A DNA stretch of 64,000 nucleotides, from contig NZ_FUYB01000003.1 of the NCBI RefSeq assembly GCF_900167255.1, positions 1-64,000 on the forward strand. Direction: 5' to 3'. Of the stretch, positions 29,079 through 38,903 are shown in pieces; position 1 is the stretch's first letter, and each line of letters opens with the position of its first letter. The stretch is from Thiothrix eikelboomii (GTDB lineage Bacteria > Pseudomonadota > Gammaproteobacteria > Thiotrichales > Thiotrichaceae). The translations under genes and the position numbers were made by a program. Below the pieces are notes generated by a model that searched no databases, was not told where the DNA came from, and saw only the letters and a list, made by a program, of their open reading frames with translations.

Positions 29079-30533
29079 TTACTTCAGATTACTAATAAAC
29101 TTTGCCGTATTATCTAATTCTAGCTGCTTATAAAACAAGCGTTTAGCACCTTTTGGAATAAAGCCAATCAGTAATAAACCGGCTAATAACAAAGGCAAAA
29201 CCATTAAACTTAGGCTCATGACGGCTTCCGACCCCGCTAAGGCAGTACCAAAACCAGCCAAATCAGCCACATAACGTGCCGCAAAGAACAACACGCAGGC
29301 TAACAATAAGACAGCCGCCGCATGTAATAACATAGCGCCTGTTTTATTAACCCATAACCAGCGTTTACGCTTTTTCTCGCTGGCTTTTTCATAGGATTTA
29401 GAGCGTGTATTCAACTCCTTTAATACACGGCGTTGTGAATCATCCACAATCAGAGCAGCAATTTGGTTTTCACGGGCTGTCAGCGTCATATAGGGTAAAT
29501 GGGCCATCACCTTAATATGCTGTTTAAAGGTTTGGCGAAATAAAAACTCAGGATCAATCTGATCCGGTAAAGCCAAACGTGCTAATGGATGATTTTGCCA
29601 CGAAGTATGCACATAATGAGTGATGCGATCGACGCGCTGCTGTCGAAGCTCAAATAACATATTCCGCACATCAGCATGCTGCCTAAAATCAGGTTCAGCT
29701 TGAGCTTGCACATAATAAACAGGCGAGGCCGAGACTAAAGCTGATAGCTTTTGCGTAGCTGTCTCTAACTCACCCGCAGCAGCTAAATAACGAATATGCT
29801 CATAGCGACTTTCTAAATCAGTTTCTACCGTGCTCAAAGCCGCCAAAGAATGCTCAACAGCTTCGCCGAACTTGTTTTGGCTATAACAAGCATCCGCTAA
29901 ATGTCGCTTGGCAAAATGGGCAAATAACACATCCCCCTGCTCTAGCGCATAGCGACTAGCAATCTGAAAATGATGCTCAGCCTCAGCCAGAGATTCTAAA
30001 ACCGTTAAATAAATCCACGCTAATTCAAAATGTGCCCGATAATTTTTTATATTAGTGGCTACAGCATCACGCAATAAATACTCGGCGGTGATAACTGTTT
30101 CATAACCTGTTTTCCGCTCTAAAGCTAAAGCTTCAGATAATTTCAAATTAGCTAAATCCGCTTCAACTTCAGCGCGATACACTTGAAAACCACGCTGCAC
30201 TTGCTTAGCCAATTGCTCACGTAAAACCTCACGCTCACGAGCTAAACGTAAACCTTGAGCTAAAATACGTCCGGCCACTCCCTCTAATTGAGGGCGCAGG
30301 CTAAAAATAATTTCATCTTTCGCACCGATGCTACGCAAATTATTCCGTAAACCAGCATCCAATAAACTATACACACTCTCCCGCTGCAAGGATTTCAGGG
30401 GTATTAAATACTCCATATTGATACGATGAAAAGTAAATTGCTTACGTTTCGGAAAAAAGATAGCCCGAACTTGCTGAGCCTCTAGTCCTATAGGCATGGG
30501 GTTCATCCATAATTGTGACACACTCGTTAACAA
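29079..30533 (-). CDS. TPR-like protein with C-terminal membrane hairpin
   Basis: I do not recognise a named family for this 484-residue protein. Residues about 95-300 are helical repeats of TPR type (for example AHFELAWIYLTVLESLAEAEHHFQIASRYA). A basic linker (KSYEKASEKKRKRW, about 385-398) precedes two long hydrophobic segments (about 403-425 and 440-465), so the repeat domain should be cytoplasmic and anchored by its C-terminus. The start is TTG 30533, with AAGG six bases upstream; ATG 30506 is an alternative. It is transcribed alone. Confidence 0.7.
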   Translation of the reverse strand: MLTSVSQLWMNPMPIGLEAQQVRAIFFPKRKQFTFHRINMEYLIPLKSLQRESVYSLLDAGLRNNLRSIGAKDEIIFSLRPQLEGVAGRILAQGLRLAREREVLREQLAKQVQRGFQVYRAEVEADLANLKLSEALALERKTGYETVITAEYLLRDAVATNIKNYRAHFELAWIYLTVLESLAEAEHHFQIASRYALEQGDVLFAHFAKRHLADACYSQNKFGEAVEHSLAALSTVETDLESRYEHIRYLAAAGELETATQKLSALVSASPVYYVQAQAEPDFRQHADVRNMLFELRQQRVDRITHYVHTSWQNHPLARLALPDQIDPEFLFRQTFKQHIKVMAHLPYMTLTARENQIAALIVDDSQRRVLKELNTRSKSYEKASEKKRKRWLWVNKTGAMLLHAAAVLLLACVLFFAARYVADLAGFGTALAGSEAVMSLSLMVLPLLLAGLLLIGFIPKGAKRLFYKQLELDNTAKFISNLK

Positions 30534-30619
30534 TTATAGCCTTAAACACAGTTTAAGTTGGACTATTTTTTAGAAAATAGCTAAGTGCTCCAATTACTTA
30601 GCTTAAGTTAGCTGATAAT

Positions 30620-31510
30620 TTAGCTTGATTCTTGGGTACGCATCCGTGCTTTGAACTGGCTTGGCGGCTCGCCACAGCTCTTATTAAAGAAGCGTGAAAA
30701 ATAGGCTGGATCTTTAAAACCGAGTTCATAAGCAACCTCATTCACTGATAAATTAGCATACATAAGCTTACGTTTTGCTTCAGTCACTAAACGACCGTGC
30801 ATAATTTGCAAAGCATTTTGCCCCGTGTAACGCTGGCATAACCGATTTAAGCGGCTTTCCGTCATGCCTAGGCGTTCAGCATAGCGACTAATCGACCAGT
30901 GTTGCCTGTAATGTGCTTCGAGTAGCTTTAAAAACTGCTCATAAATCGTAATTTTGGCATCAAATTGTTGCTCGGGTGTTTGTACATGTCCCGCTGCACG
31001 CCCTAAAAGTACAAAAAGAATCTTCAGATAAGCCCCTAATAAACAAGCCTGCCCGGTTTGAGGATTTTCGTATTCAGCGACTAATTGCCGAACCAAGGAA
31101 AATAACATTTGATCCTCTTGACTGCCTTCACGTAAACGCATTAACAGCGGCTGTGTGAATAGAAATGGAAAAGCTTGTCGCTCAGTTTCAGCAAAAGCCC
31201 CCATTAAAAAGGGTTCAGAAATCGTAATAATATGACCACGCACGCCCGGATGATGGCGAAAACCATGAACCTCTCGAGCGGGTACTGAAAGAATACAAGC
31301 CCCCTGCTCTTCTGCACTCCAATCAGCGACCTGTAGAAAAACACTGCCCTCTTCTACTACCAATAATTGGTGCATCTGATCATGGCGATGCGGATGAATC
31401 TCCCAATTATGCTTGGGTAACGACTCCTCTAAATGGGCAATGTAAAGATAATGCGGAGCATCTGCCGCCGAGCTTTTGCCATACAGTGAGTAGTGAGGAA
31501 CGTCTTTCAT
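30620..31510 (-). CDS. AraC-family transcription regulator
   Basis: The 296-residue protein has an N-terminal cupin-type ligand domain (HPHRHDQMHQLLVVEEGSVFLQV, about 39-61) and a C-terminal pair of helix-turn-helices (about 195-290; RYAERLGMTESRLNRLCQRYTG and VNEVAYELGFKDPAYFSRFF). This architecture is like PobR/HpaA regulators of aromatic-acid catabolism. The closeness to the quinate locus makes such a ligand plausible, but the intervening CDF gene weakens that. It is 18 bases from the CDF gene and may share its transcript. Confidence 0.85.
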   Translation of the reverse strand: MKDVPHYSLYGKSSAADAPHYLYIAHLEESLPKHNWEIHPHRHDQMHQLLVVEEGSVFLQVADWSAEEQGACILSVPAREVHGFRHHPGVRGHIITISEPFLMGAFAETERQAFPFLFTQPLLMRLREGSQEDQMLFSLVRQLVAEYENPQTGQACLLGAYLKILFVLLGRAAGHVQTPEQQFDAKITIYEQFLKLLEAHYRQHWSISRYAERLGMTESRLNRLCQRYTGQNALQIMHGRLVTEAKRKLMYANLSVNEVAYELGFKDPAYFSRFFNKSCGEPPSQFKARMRTQESS

Positions 31511-31528
31511 AAAGCTGCAGCGCCCCTC

Positions 31529-32503
31529 CTAATGCGAATGTAAAGGTTCAAAGGTAACAGGTTGATGCAAGCAACACTGATGTGCTGTCGTACCCTGTTC
31601 AATCTGTAAGGTACTATGTGCAATCGAAAATTGTGTTTTCAAGGCTTGAGCCAAGTCATCCATAAAAACATCTCCCGGATAACCTGTAGGCATGACTAAA
31701 TGAACCGTCAGCGCCGTTTCAGTGGTACTCATCGCCCAGATGTGTAAATCATGAATAGCCGCTACCCCCGTTTGCTGCTGCAAAAACACTGCAACCTTGT
31801 TTAAATCAACCTGCTTAGGCACTGCAAATAGAACTAGTTGTATCGACTCACGGAATAAACTCCAAGTACCCAACACAATGACGACGACAATAATCAAACT
31901 CACGAGAGGATCTAACCAATACCAAGCGGTTAATCCAATCACCAGACCTGAAATCACGACCCCCAACGACACTGCCGTATCCGCTAACAGGTGCAAATAA
32001 GCCCCTCGAATATTTAAATCATGCTGGCTACCCCGCATAAATAACCAAGCGGAAAAACCATTAATCAGGATTCCCAGTGCAGCCACCCAAATCATGGTCG
32101 AACTCACAACAACTGGAGGCGCTGCAAACCGATGGATCGACTCCCAAGCAATCCCGCCACACACCAACAATAATAATACCGCATTGGCTAAGGCTGCCAA
32201 AATCGAACTACTGCGTAAACCATAAGTAAAGCGCTGATTCGGTGCTCGACCCGCTAATACACTCGCCCCCCAAGCAAGCAATAAACCTAATACATCTGAC
32301 AGATTATGGCCAGCATCGGCCATCAAAGCGGTAGAGTTAGCGATTAAACCACAAATAAACTCAGTGATCACAAAACCGAGGTTTAAAATAATCGCAATTA
32401 AAAACCTAGATCCATAGTCAACATGATGCGCATGCTTATGAGGATGAGAGTGCTGATCATCCGGTTTATGAGAATGATCAGCGTGCTCAGGTATAGGCGG
32501 CAT
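31529..32503 (-). CDS. Cation diffusion facilitator (zinc-type exporter)
   Basis: A CDF protein of 324 residues, close to ZitB/CzcD. It has a His-rich N-terminus (about 7-28; HSH and HKHAHH clusters), six membrane helices, and the metal-site pairs HNLSD in helix 2 and HLLAD in helix 5. The C-terminal cytoplasmic domain contains IHDLHIWAMSTTETALTVHL and ends with extra His and Cys residues. It should export Zn(II) and perhaps Cd(II) or Co(II) by proton exchange. The metal is inferred from family. Confidence 0.9.
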   Translation of the reverse strand: MPPIPEHADHSHKPDDQHSHPHKHAHHVDYGSRFLIAIILNLGFVITEFICGLIANSTALMADAGHNLSDVLGLLLAWGASVLAGRAPNQRFTYGLRSSSILAALANAVLLLLVCGGIAWESIHRFAAPPVVVSSTMIWVAALGILINGFSAWLFMRGSQHDLNIRGAYLHLLADTAVSLGVVISGLVIGLTAWYWLDPLVSLIIVVVIVLGTWSLFRESIQLVLFAVPKQVDLNKVAVFLQQQTGVAAIHDLHIWAMSTTETALTVHLVMPTGYPGDVFMDDLAQALKTQFSIAHSTLQIEQGTTAHQCCLHQPVTFEPLHSH

Positions 32504-32610
32504 TTAGAGTGTCCAACTAGAGTTCGTTAAATGATGAACTCTATTTACTACAATCCTCGCTTAAGTGCTAGGCAGTACCTCACTAAGAGCAGTATCACTC
32601 TCCTCAAAAG

Positions 32611-33558
32611 CTACCCCCCCAGCAATAACAACACCACCGCCAAGCTTAAAAAGGATAATAAAGTGGTCACGAACAGCGTACTGGCACAAAAATCTCGGAA
32701 TCCATAGCGTTCACCAATAATCGGATAAATACTCATCATCGGTGCAGCCGCCATCAGAATTGCCGTTTTTTGCAAGATAGGGTTAAAGGCTGGCAACAGC
32801 ATAATAAAAAAAGCGACCATCAGCGGCTCTAATATCAGCTTCCCCATCACCACTAATGACAGATTACTGCCATCTAATTTCGTTTGCGGCTTAATATTGG
32901 CTAACGCTGCCCCAATAAACAGCAAAGCCAACCCTGCTGAAATTTTTGCAAGCAACTCCAAACTTTGGCTGATCGGTTTAGGCAAGGGAATATTGAACAA
33001 GGAAAGGATCACGCCGACAGCAATCGCAATAATCAGTGGGTTTTTAAGAATACGCCAACCGACTGAACGCCAAATCGCAAATTTAGAGGCCGCTTGCTGC
33101 CCTGCTCCATACTCTAATAAAATTAAGGCTAAGGGCAAAATCAAAAGATTTTCCACTAATACCGCCATCATTAAGCCTAATGAGGCACTATTTGCCTGCC
33201 CCAAACTCAGCAATACCACCGGAAAACCGACAAACATACTATTCGGGATAGTCGCCCCCATTGCTTGAATCGTACTCAGTGAAAGCCCATTGCCCTTAAG
33301 CTTGAGTGCAATCCATAAACTAATTAGTAAGCAAGTGATCAAACCTAAACCATAAGCCAACATAAAATAAGGCTCAATGATTTCGCTAATATGAATCTTG
33401 CTCAAACCACCGATCATGACAGCGGGAATCGCACAATAGAGAATAATATTCCCTAAACTAGGCATAGCCTCAGCCTTAATCAGCTGCACCTTAAAAGCAA
33501 AATAGCCTAAACCCATCAGAATGAAGACGGGTGCAATGGTGAGAAAAATATTAAGCAT
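32611..33558 (-). CDS. AEC-family transporter
   Basis: This 315-residue protein has about ten hydrophobic helices in the two-half arrangement of auxin-efflux-carrier relatives (MdcF/YfdV type). Its start overlaps the end of the dehydroshikimate dehydratase gene by eight bases, so it is in the quinate operon. It might move shikimate, protocatechuate or a related acid across the inner membrane; direction and substrate are guesses from context. Confidence 0.85.
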   Translation of the reverse strand: MLNIFLTIAPVFILMGLGYFAFKVQLIKAEAMPSLGNIILYCAIPAVMIGGLSKIHISEIIEPYFMLAYGLGLITCLLISLWIALKLKGNGLSLSTIQAMGATIPNSMFVGFPVVLLSLGQANSASLGLMMAVLVENLLILPLALILLEYGAGQQAASKFAIWRSVGWRILKNPLIIAIAVGVILSLFNIPLPKPISQSLELLAKISAGLALLFIGAALANIKPQTKLDGSNLSLVVMGKLILEPLMVAFFIMLLPAFNPILQKTAILMAAAPMMSIYPIIGERYGFRDFCASTLFVTTLLSFLSLAVVLLLLGG

Positions 33559-35410
33559 TTAAAGCCGCTAATTCCTTGGCTTGCATGGTCACACGCATTT
33601 GGGCATTCGGCGTACCAAAACCCTGATAGCCCTGACGCTGGACAATTTCAAAACAGAAGCGCCCCGCAAACAGTCGGGTATACAGTTGGAAAAACACGCC
33701 CTGTTCATCTTCATCGTACAACAGATGATACCGCTTTAATTGCGCGAGCAAGTCGGGGGACAAACTAAAACGAGCGGCTAAATCAGCATAATAATTATCA
33801 GTCACTTCCATCGTTGGCATCTTTAAGGTGCTTAAGCGTTCAGCGACTGCAAAAATATCTGTAGTGCGTAAAGCAATATGATTAACCCCGCCCCCTGCAT
33901 AGCGACTGGCGATATAATTAGAGACCGTTTGTGCGGCCTGTGAACTATTTAAAGTGAAAGCGACCTGTTTATCCGGTGTTTGCATCACTTGACTTTTCAC
34001 CAAGCCACCTGGGTCGGATACACTCACACTAGCGCTGGGTGACATCCCAAACAAAGAGCGATACAGCAAAATCGAATGCAGCATTTCCTCATAACTCATG
34101 CTTAAAGCCACATGATCAATCGCCTGCAAAAAAGCTTGTGGTTCATGGGCTTGCGGAAGAAATTCACGCTCCCAATGCGAAGGTTTGATACTGTCATCAA
34201 CCAAATATAACAAACTGCTAATCGGCCCTTCCACCGCAGGAATACCATGTGTATCAGTCGAGGGATTACCGTAACTTAAGTTATAACCAATTTGCTGAGC
34301 ACGCTGATCCAAGGCCGAAACCTGCGCACAACTCAAACCAAAAGCACACACCGACACCCCATGCTGCTCATGATAGCGCTGGGCAAAACTATCTGGCTCG
34401 AGGTTCATCACCATATTAATCGCCCCTTGCCGCCACAACTCTACCGCCTTTTTGCGATGCGTACCAACCAGACTAAATCCAAGCTTGCCAAGTAATTGGG
34501 TGAGCGCCTGTTTTTCAGCTTGATCAACCGCAAATTCAATAAATTGGATTTCAGTTGGTGATTTAATCGCAGGAAGCAACTCACCTTGTTGTGAGGTCAC
34601 TGATTCAGACGAACGATTAGCATACACTAAGGAACGATAACCATCGCGGGCAGTATTTTCTGGCGACCCTGAACGGAATTGATCATTAAAAATCTCTAGC
34701 GAGAAAGCACCATTGTAACCCGTGGCATGTAAATGACTCACAAACTGATCCAACGGTAACTCGCCCTGTCCGGGGAAACAACGATAATGCCGACTCCACG
34801 ACAAATGATCCATCGACAAACGCGGAGCATCCGCCACTTGTACCAGAAAAATCTTATCGCCCGGAATATTTAAAATCGTTTGGATTTCCACACCCCGCGA
34901 GAAAATATGGAAGGTATCGAGGCATAACCCGACTTGCTCATGATTCGCCCGCCGCACAATCTCCCACGAATCACGATAATCATTCACGAAACGCCCCCAA
35001 GCCAGCGCTTCAAAGGCTACCCGCATATTACGCGCTTTAGCACGTTCTCCTAACTCATAAAAATCATCGGCTGCACGCTGAATCCCGCCTAACGCATGCG
35101 GCGAGACACTACTACAAGCCATTAATAAATCCGTACCGAGCTGCTCCATCAGATCAAACTTACGCTCCGCTCGATCAAAAGCTTTGCGCCGATACGGCTC
35201 TGGCAAACCTTCAAAATCACGAAACGGCTGATAAGTCACGATTTCCAAACCGTGATCCTCAATCATGCGCCGAATTTCCGCCACCGAACCATCATGGGTA
35301 ATCAAATCATTTTCAAAGATCTCAATCCCCTGAAAACCCGCCTTAGCAATTGCCTCAATTTTTTGACGCAAAGTACCTGACAAACACACTGTTGCAATGG
35401 AATAACGCAT
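33551..35410 (-). CDS. quiC: 3-dehydroshikimate dehydratase, fused to HPPD-like VOC domain
   Basis: The 619-residue protein has two parts. Residues 1-280 are an AP-endonuclease-2-type TIM barrel like AsbF (GFQGIEIFENDL, GLCLDTFHIFSRG, SLEIFNDQFRSG), the fold that dehydrates 3-dehydroshikimate to protocatechuate. Residues about 285-619 are a vicinal-oxygen-chelate region resembling 4-hydroxyphenylpyruvate dioxygenase (DHVALSM, NHIALRTTDI, FCFEIVQRQGYQGFG). The same fusion is known as QsuB in Corynebacterium and QuiC in Pseudomonas, where the second half is not needed for the dehydratase step. Genes for quinate uptake and oxidation surround it. Confidence 0.9.
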   Translation of the reverse strand: MRYSIATVCLSGTLRQKIEAIAKAGFQGIEIFENDLITHDGSVAEIRRMIEDHGLEIVTYQPFRDFEGLPEPYRRKAFDRAERKFDLMEQLGTDLLMACSSVSPHALGGIQRAADDFYELGERAKARNMRVAFEALAWGRFVNDYRDSWEIVRRANHEQVGLCLDTFHIFSRGVEIQTILNIPGDKIFLVQVADAPRLSMDHLSWSRHYRCFPGQGELPLDQFVSHLHATGYNGAFSLEIFNDQFRSGSPENTARDGYRSLVYANRSSESVTSQQGELLPAIKSPTEIQFIEFAVDQAEKQALTQLLGKLGFSLVGTHRKKAVELWRQGAINMVMNLEPDSFAQRYHEQHGVSVCAFGLSCAQVSALDQRAQQIGYNLSYGNPSTDTHGIPAVEGPISSLLYLVDDSIKPSHWEREFLPQAHEPQAFLQAIDHVALSMSYEEMLHSILLYRSLFGMSPSASVSVSDPGGLVKSQVMQTPDKQVAFTLNSSQAAQTVSNYIASRYAGGGVNHIALRTTDIFAVAERLSTLKMPTMEVTDNYYADLAARFSLSPDLLAQLKRYHLLYDEDEQGVFFQLYTRLFAGRFCFEIVQRQGYQGFGTPNAQMRVTMQAKELAALNA

Positions 35411-35459
35411 GATTTAGTTGAACCTAATAACTAGCAGCCGCAAGCACGAAAGCCTACCG

Positions 35460-35915
35460 CTATGACTTATGAAACTTCCGCACCAAGCCTTCAATAGCTA
35501 ACACATACCCATCCACACCAAACCCGACCACAATCCCCGCCGCCGCTGGCGAAATATAAGAATGATGGCGAAATGCTTCCCGAGCATGCACATTAGAAAT
35601 ATGAATCTCAATCACTGGCACTTCCGCACCCTTAATCGCATCATGCAAGGCAATCGACGTATGCGTATATGCACCGGCATTCAACACCACACCCAGTACC
35701 GAACCGTCTTTTACCCCCCGCCCTGCCTGATGAATCGCATCAATCAAGACACCTTCATGATTGCTTTGCAGACAGGTCACCTCAAACCCCAAACGCTTCC
35801 CTGCGTCGGTGCAGAGCTGTTCGACATCGGCAAGAGTGGTAAAACCGTATTGAGCCGGTTCGCGCTGCCCTAGCAGATTAAGATTAGGGCCGTTTAATAC
35901 CAGAATTGTTGCCAT
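35460..35915 (-). CDS. aroQ: 3-dehydroquinate dehydratase, type II
   Basis: The 151-residue dodecamer-forming type II enzyme interconverts 3-dehydroquinate and 3-dehydroshikimate. NGPNLNLLG (8-16), the flexible-lid Arg/Tyr region (REPAQYGF), QSNHEG, LNAGAYTHTSIAL and HISNVHARE.FRHHS are visible. In this setting it probably serves catabolism of quinate. A clear AGGAAGG site precedes the ATG, and a Rho-independent terminator sits just upstream of it. Confidence 0.95.
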   Translation of the reverse strand: MATILVLNGPNLNLLGQREPAQYGFTTLADVEQLCTDAGKRLGFEVTCLQSNHEGVLIDAIHQAGRGVKDGSVLGVVLNAGAYTHTSIALHDAIKGAEVPVIEIHISNVHAREAFRHHSYISPAAAGIVVGFGVDGYVLAIEGLVRKFHKS

Positions 35916-35936
35916 GCCTACCTTCCTTAATGAGTG

Positions 35937-35969
35937 AAAAAAAGACCCCAGCCTTAGAGAGCGGGGGTC
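35937..35969 (-). terminator. Rho-independent terminator between dctP and aroQ
   Basis: Read on the minus strand, GACCCC pairs with GGGGTC (35964-35969 with 35944-35949) and is followed by seven T residues. It would end most dctP transcripts before aroQ, separating uptake genes from the dehydratase genes or letting only a fraction read through. Confidence 0.8.
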
Positions 35970-35979
35970 GTGCAGCCTA

Positions 35980-36981
35980 TTACTTCTTACGTAAGGCCTC
36001 TAGTTCACTGGTAAGTTTATCAACAGTTTCCTTGCCGACCAACTCAGCATGCTTAGCAATGACAGGTTTTAAAGTTTCACGCATTTTCGCCAACTCTTCA
36101 GCTGACAACTCAGTCACTTCCATCCCCGATTTTTTCAACTCTTCTAAAGCCGCTGTTGCTTTCTCACGGGCTATACCCCGTTGATATACTGCCGCTTCCG
36201 TGGCAGCTTCACGCACAATCGTTTGTTGCTCAGGCGTTAAGGTATCCCATACCTTTTTGCTGATAATGGCCGATTGTGGGTTATATTGATGATGGGTTAA
36301 AACTAAGTTTTTCTGCACTTCATAGAACTTATTGGAAGCAATGACTGTGACTGGGTTTTCTTGCCCATCAATCGCTTTTTGCTCTAAGGCTGCATACACT
36401 TCAGGAAAAGGCATCGGCGTTGGGTTTGCACCTAAAGCGGTTACCCAATCCACATTAATCGCATTAGGAATAACCCGCAGTTTCAAACCCTTAATATCAT
36501 CGACCTTAGTGATCGGGCGTTGGCTATTGGTAATATCACGGAAACCTAACTCCCAATAGGCTAAACCAACAATACCCTTCTCTTCCAATTTAGCATGTAA
36601 GGCCTTACCAAACTCACCATCAACCACTTTGTCTGCCTCTTCAGGGGTTGCAAACATGAAGGGGAAGTCATAAACAGTGAAATCCTTTACCTGAGAAGCT
36701 AAAATACCCGAATTCAATACCACCATATCCAAGGTACCACCTTGTAAGGCCGATACGTTTTGTGCGTCACCACCTAAAGCACCACCGGGGAATACTTTAA
36801 CCTTCAGCGCACCTTTACTTTTACTGTCGACTAGCTCAGCAAATTTATTAGCCCCCATTTCTAATGGATGACCCTTAGGATTTTGTAAAGCTAATTTAAA
36901 CTCCTTGTCGGCTGCATAAGTCATACTCATACTCGCCACAGCAACCAACGCCACCAAACTTTTAAGCATTAAACGTCTCAT
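35980..36981 (-). CDS. dctP: TRAP transporter solute-binding protein, DctP family
   Basis: The 333-residue periplasmic receptor has a signal peptide (1-23, cleavage after TYA) and DctP-family motifs: GGALGGDAQNVSALQGGTLDMVV, LKLRVIPNAINVDWVTALGANPTPMPFPEVYAALEQKAIDGQENP with the ligand-binding arginine, and a helical C-terminus. Its neighbours suggest quinate, shikimate or dehydroshikimate as ligand. GGAGGA precedes its ATG. Confidence 0.92.
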   Translation of the reverse strand: MRRLMLKSLVALVAVASMSMTYAADKEFKLALQNPKGHPLEMGANKFAELVDSKSKGALKVKVFPGGALGGDAQNVSALQGGTLDMVVLNSGILASQVKDFTVYDFPFMFATPEEADKVVDGEFGKALHAKLEEKGIVGLAYWELGFRDITNSQRPITKVDDIKGLKLRVIPNAINVDWVTALGANPTPMPFPEVYAALEQKAIDGQENPVTVIASNKFYEVQKNLVLTHHQYNPQSAIISKKVWDTLTPEQQTIVREAATEAAVYQRGIAREKATAALEELKKSGMEVTELSAEELAKMRETLKPVIAKHAELVGKETVDKLTSELEALRKK

Positions 36982-37010
36982 CTCAATTCCTCCAACAATA
37001 AAATCAAACT

Positions 37011-37046
37011 AGAGCGCCTCAATGATTGGCTCACTAACGGCGCTCT
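37011..37046 (-). terminator. Hairpin between dctM and dctP
   Basis: AGAGCGCC at 37011-37018 pairs with GGCGCTCT at 37039-37046. On the minus strand it lies after dctM and before dctP. It may stabilise or set the level of the binding-protein part of the transcript; no T-run follows directly. Confidence 0.4.
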
Positions 37047-37072
37047 GGTCGTCAGCAAGCACAAGCACTGCA

Positions 37073-38365
37073 TCAATAGAACCAAGACAGTGGTACAAGC
37101 ACTAAACTTGGAAAAAGCACTAACAAGAACAAGACGGCAAATTGTGCCAACATAAAGGGAAGCACACCTTTTGAAACCGCCCCCACACTCATCCCCCCAA
37201 CGCCCGCCATGACATTCAGAACCGTACCAACCGGAGGCGTAATCAAACCAATCACTCCATTCATAACAAACAGCACACCGAAATAGACCGGATCAATACC
37301 TGCTTGTTTCACTACCGGCACTAACACAGGGGCGAGAATCAAAATAGTGGGGGTTAAATCCATCGCTGTACCCACCAAAATGCAGATGACCATAATTGCA
37401 AGCAATAATAAGGTCGGACTTTCCATCAAAGGCCCCAACAACTCCACTACTTGCCCAGGTACATCAGCAATCGTGATCAAATAGGCAGAAACCATCGCGG
37501 CTGCAACCAAGAACATCACCGTCGCGGTTGTTTTAGCCGCACTGACAAATACGTCATACAACTGCGCCCAAGTCATTTCACGGTAAATCACCATTGAAAC
37601 AAATAAGGCATAGACTGCCGCCACCACCGCAGCCTCAGTCGGCGTAAAAATACCCATCTTTAATCCCACCAGAACAATGATGGGTAAGAACAAAGCCCAG
37701 GTGGATTCTTTTAACGCTTTCAAGCGTTCGGTACTTGAAGCCTTCTTCGGCAAAGGTCGTGCGGTTTGAGTGTTGGCTTCCCGCGCAACAATGAAATACC
37801 AAGTGATCGCAATGGCCGCCGCCATAAACAGGCCGGGGAAAATACCTGCCATGAATAATTTACCAATCGACACATCCGTTGCGACACCAAACACCACAAA
37901 GGCAATCGAGGGTGGAATAATCGGAGCAATGATCCCTGCTGAGGCAATCAAGCCACCTGAAGTTGCTCGCTTATGTCCAGCTGCCACCATCATCGGTAAC
38001 AATAAAGCACCTAAAGCGGCCGTATCCGCGACTGCAGAACCTGACAGTGCCGCCATTAAACAGGCCGCTAAAATTGCAACATAGCCCAACCCCCCACGTA
38101 CATGCCCTAATAAAGTCAAAGCTAGATTCACAATCCGCTTAGATAAGCCCCCCACATTCATAATCTCGCCTGCGAGCATAAAGAAAGGAACTGCCAATAA
38201 GGGGAAGCTATTAGCACCTTCAATCAGGTTTTGTGCCAAAATCTGCGCATCAAACAGGTCTAAATAGAACATTAAAGCCAGACCGGACAACAGCAAAGAA
38301 TAGGCAATCGGAATGCCTAGCATCATCGCTGCAAGCAGTACGACAATAAACACTACAATAGTCAT
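37073..38365 (-). CDS. dctM: TRAP transporter large permease, DctM family
   Basis: The 430-residue inner-membrane protein is the translocating subunit of a DctPQM TRAP system. Family segments seen are FPLLAVPFFMLAGEIMNVGGLSKRIV, AALSGSAVADTAALGALLLPMM, GIIAPIIPPSIAFVVFGV and NGVIGLITPPVGTVLNV. It follows dctQ by three bases. Confidence 0.95.
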   Translation of the reverse strand: MTIVVFIVVLLAAMMLGIPIAYSLLLSGLALMFYLDLFDAQILAQNLIEGANSFPLLAVPFFMLAGEIMNVGGLSKRIVNLALTLLGHVRGGLGYVAILAACLMAALSGSAVADTAALGALLLPMMVAAGHKRATSGGLIASAGIIAPIIPPSIAFVVFGVATDVSIGKLFMAGIFPGLFMAAAIAITWYFIVAREANTQTARPLPKKASSTERLKALKESTWALFLPIIVLVGLKMGIFTPTEAAVVAAVYALFVSMVIYREMTWAQLYDVFVSAAKTTATVMFLVAAAMVSAYLITIADVPGQVVELLGPLMESPTLLLLAIMVICILVGTAMDLTPTILILAPVLVPVVKQAGIDPVYFGVLFVMNGVIGLITPPVGTVLNVMAGVGGMSVGAVSKGVLPFMLAQFAVLFLLVLFPSLVLVPLSWFY

Positions 38366-38368
38366 GAC

Positions 38369-38872
38369 TTACTCCGCAGGTGATAGGGTTTTAGGTTGAA
38401 TCGGTTGATTGAAATTACGCAATGAATCCCAAACATCCACTAACAAAATCAAACCGCTCGAAATCGCAAAAAACACCCCGACTCCATAAAACCAAGCTTG
38501 CGACCAACCGGTGACCGGTGCAGCATTGCTCACATTAATCAGCGTTTGCGCCCAACTGCCCGTAAGAATCAAATAAGTCACCCAAAGCATCAAAACCAGC
38601 GCTATCAAATGACTGATACGCTGTGCTTTTGGCGATAAAGCAGATACCACCTCACCTAAGCCCATATGTGCTTTTTCATGTAGCGCTACGACCGCCCCCA
38701 TAAAGGTCAGCCATACGAACAACCAGCGTGATACCTCTTCAGAAAAGGCAAGGCCGGAGTTGAACCCATAACGCAACACGACATTACCAAATACGAGGAT
38801 CACCATCAGAGCCAGTAGTAACACCATCAATCCAGATAGGACTCGGCAATACACATCTATAAATCGCTTCAT
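38369..38872 (-). CDS. dctQ: TRAP transporter small permease, DctQ family
   Basis: From ATG 38872 (MKRFIDVYCRVLSGLMVL), after GAGGAGG, this protein has 167 residues and four membrane helices, with FSEEVSRWLFVWLTFMGAVVALHEKAHMG, the conserved DctQ core. A longer frame from 38947 would overlap the dehydrogenase gene and lacks a ribosome site. It partners DctM. Confidence 0.92.
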   Translation of the reverse strand: MKRFIDVYCRVLSGLMVLLLALMVILVFGNVVLRYGFNSGLAFSEEVSRWLFVWLTFMGAVVALHEKAHMGLGEVVSALSPKAQRISHLIALVLMLWVTYLILTGSWAQTLINVSNAAPVTGWSQAWFYGVGVFFAISSGLILLVDVWDSLRNFNQPIQPKTLSPAE

Positions 38873-38903
38873 GCACTCCTCCTCACATGAAAATCCATTA
38901 GGG

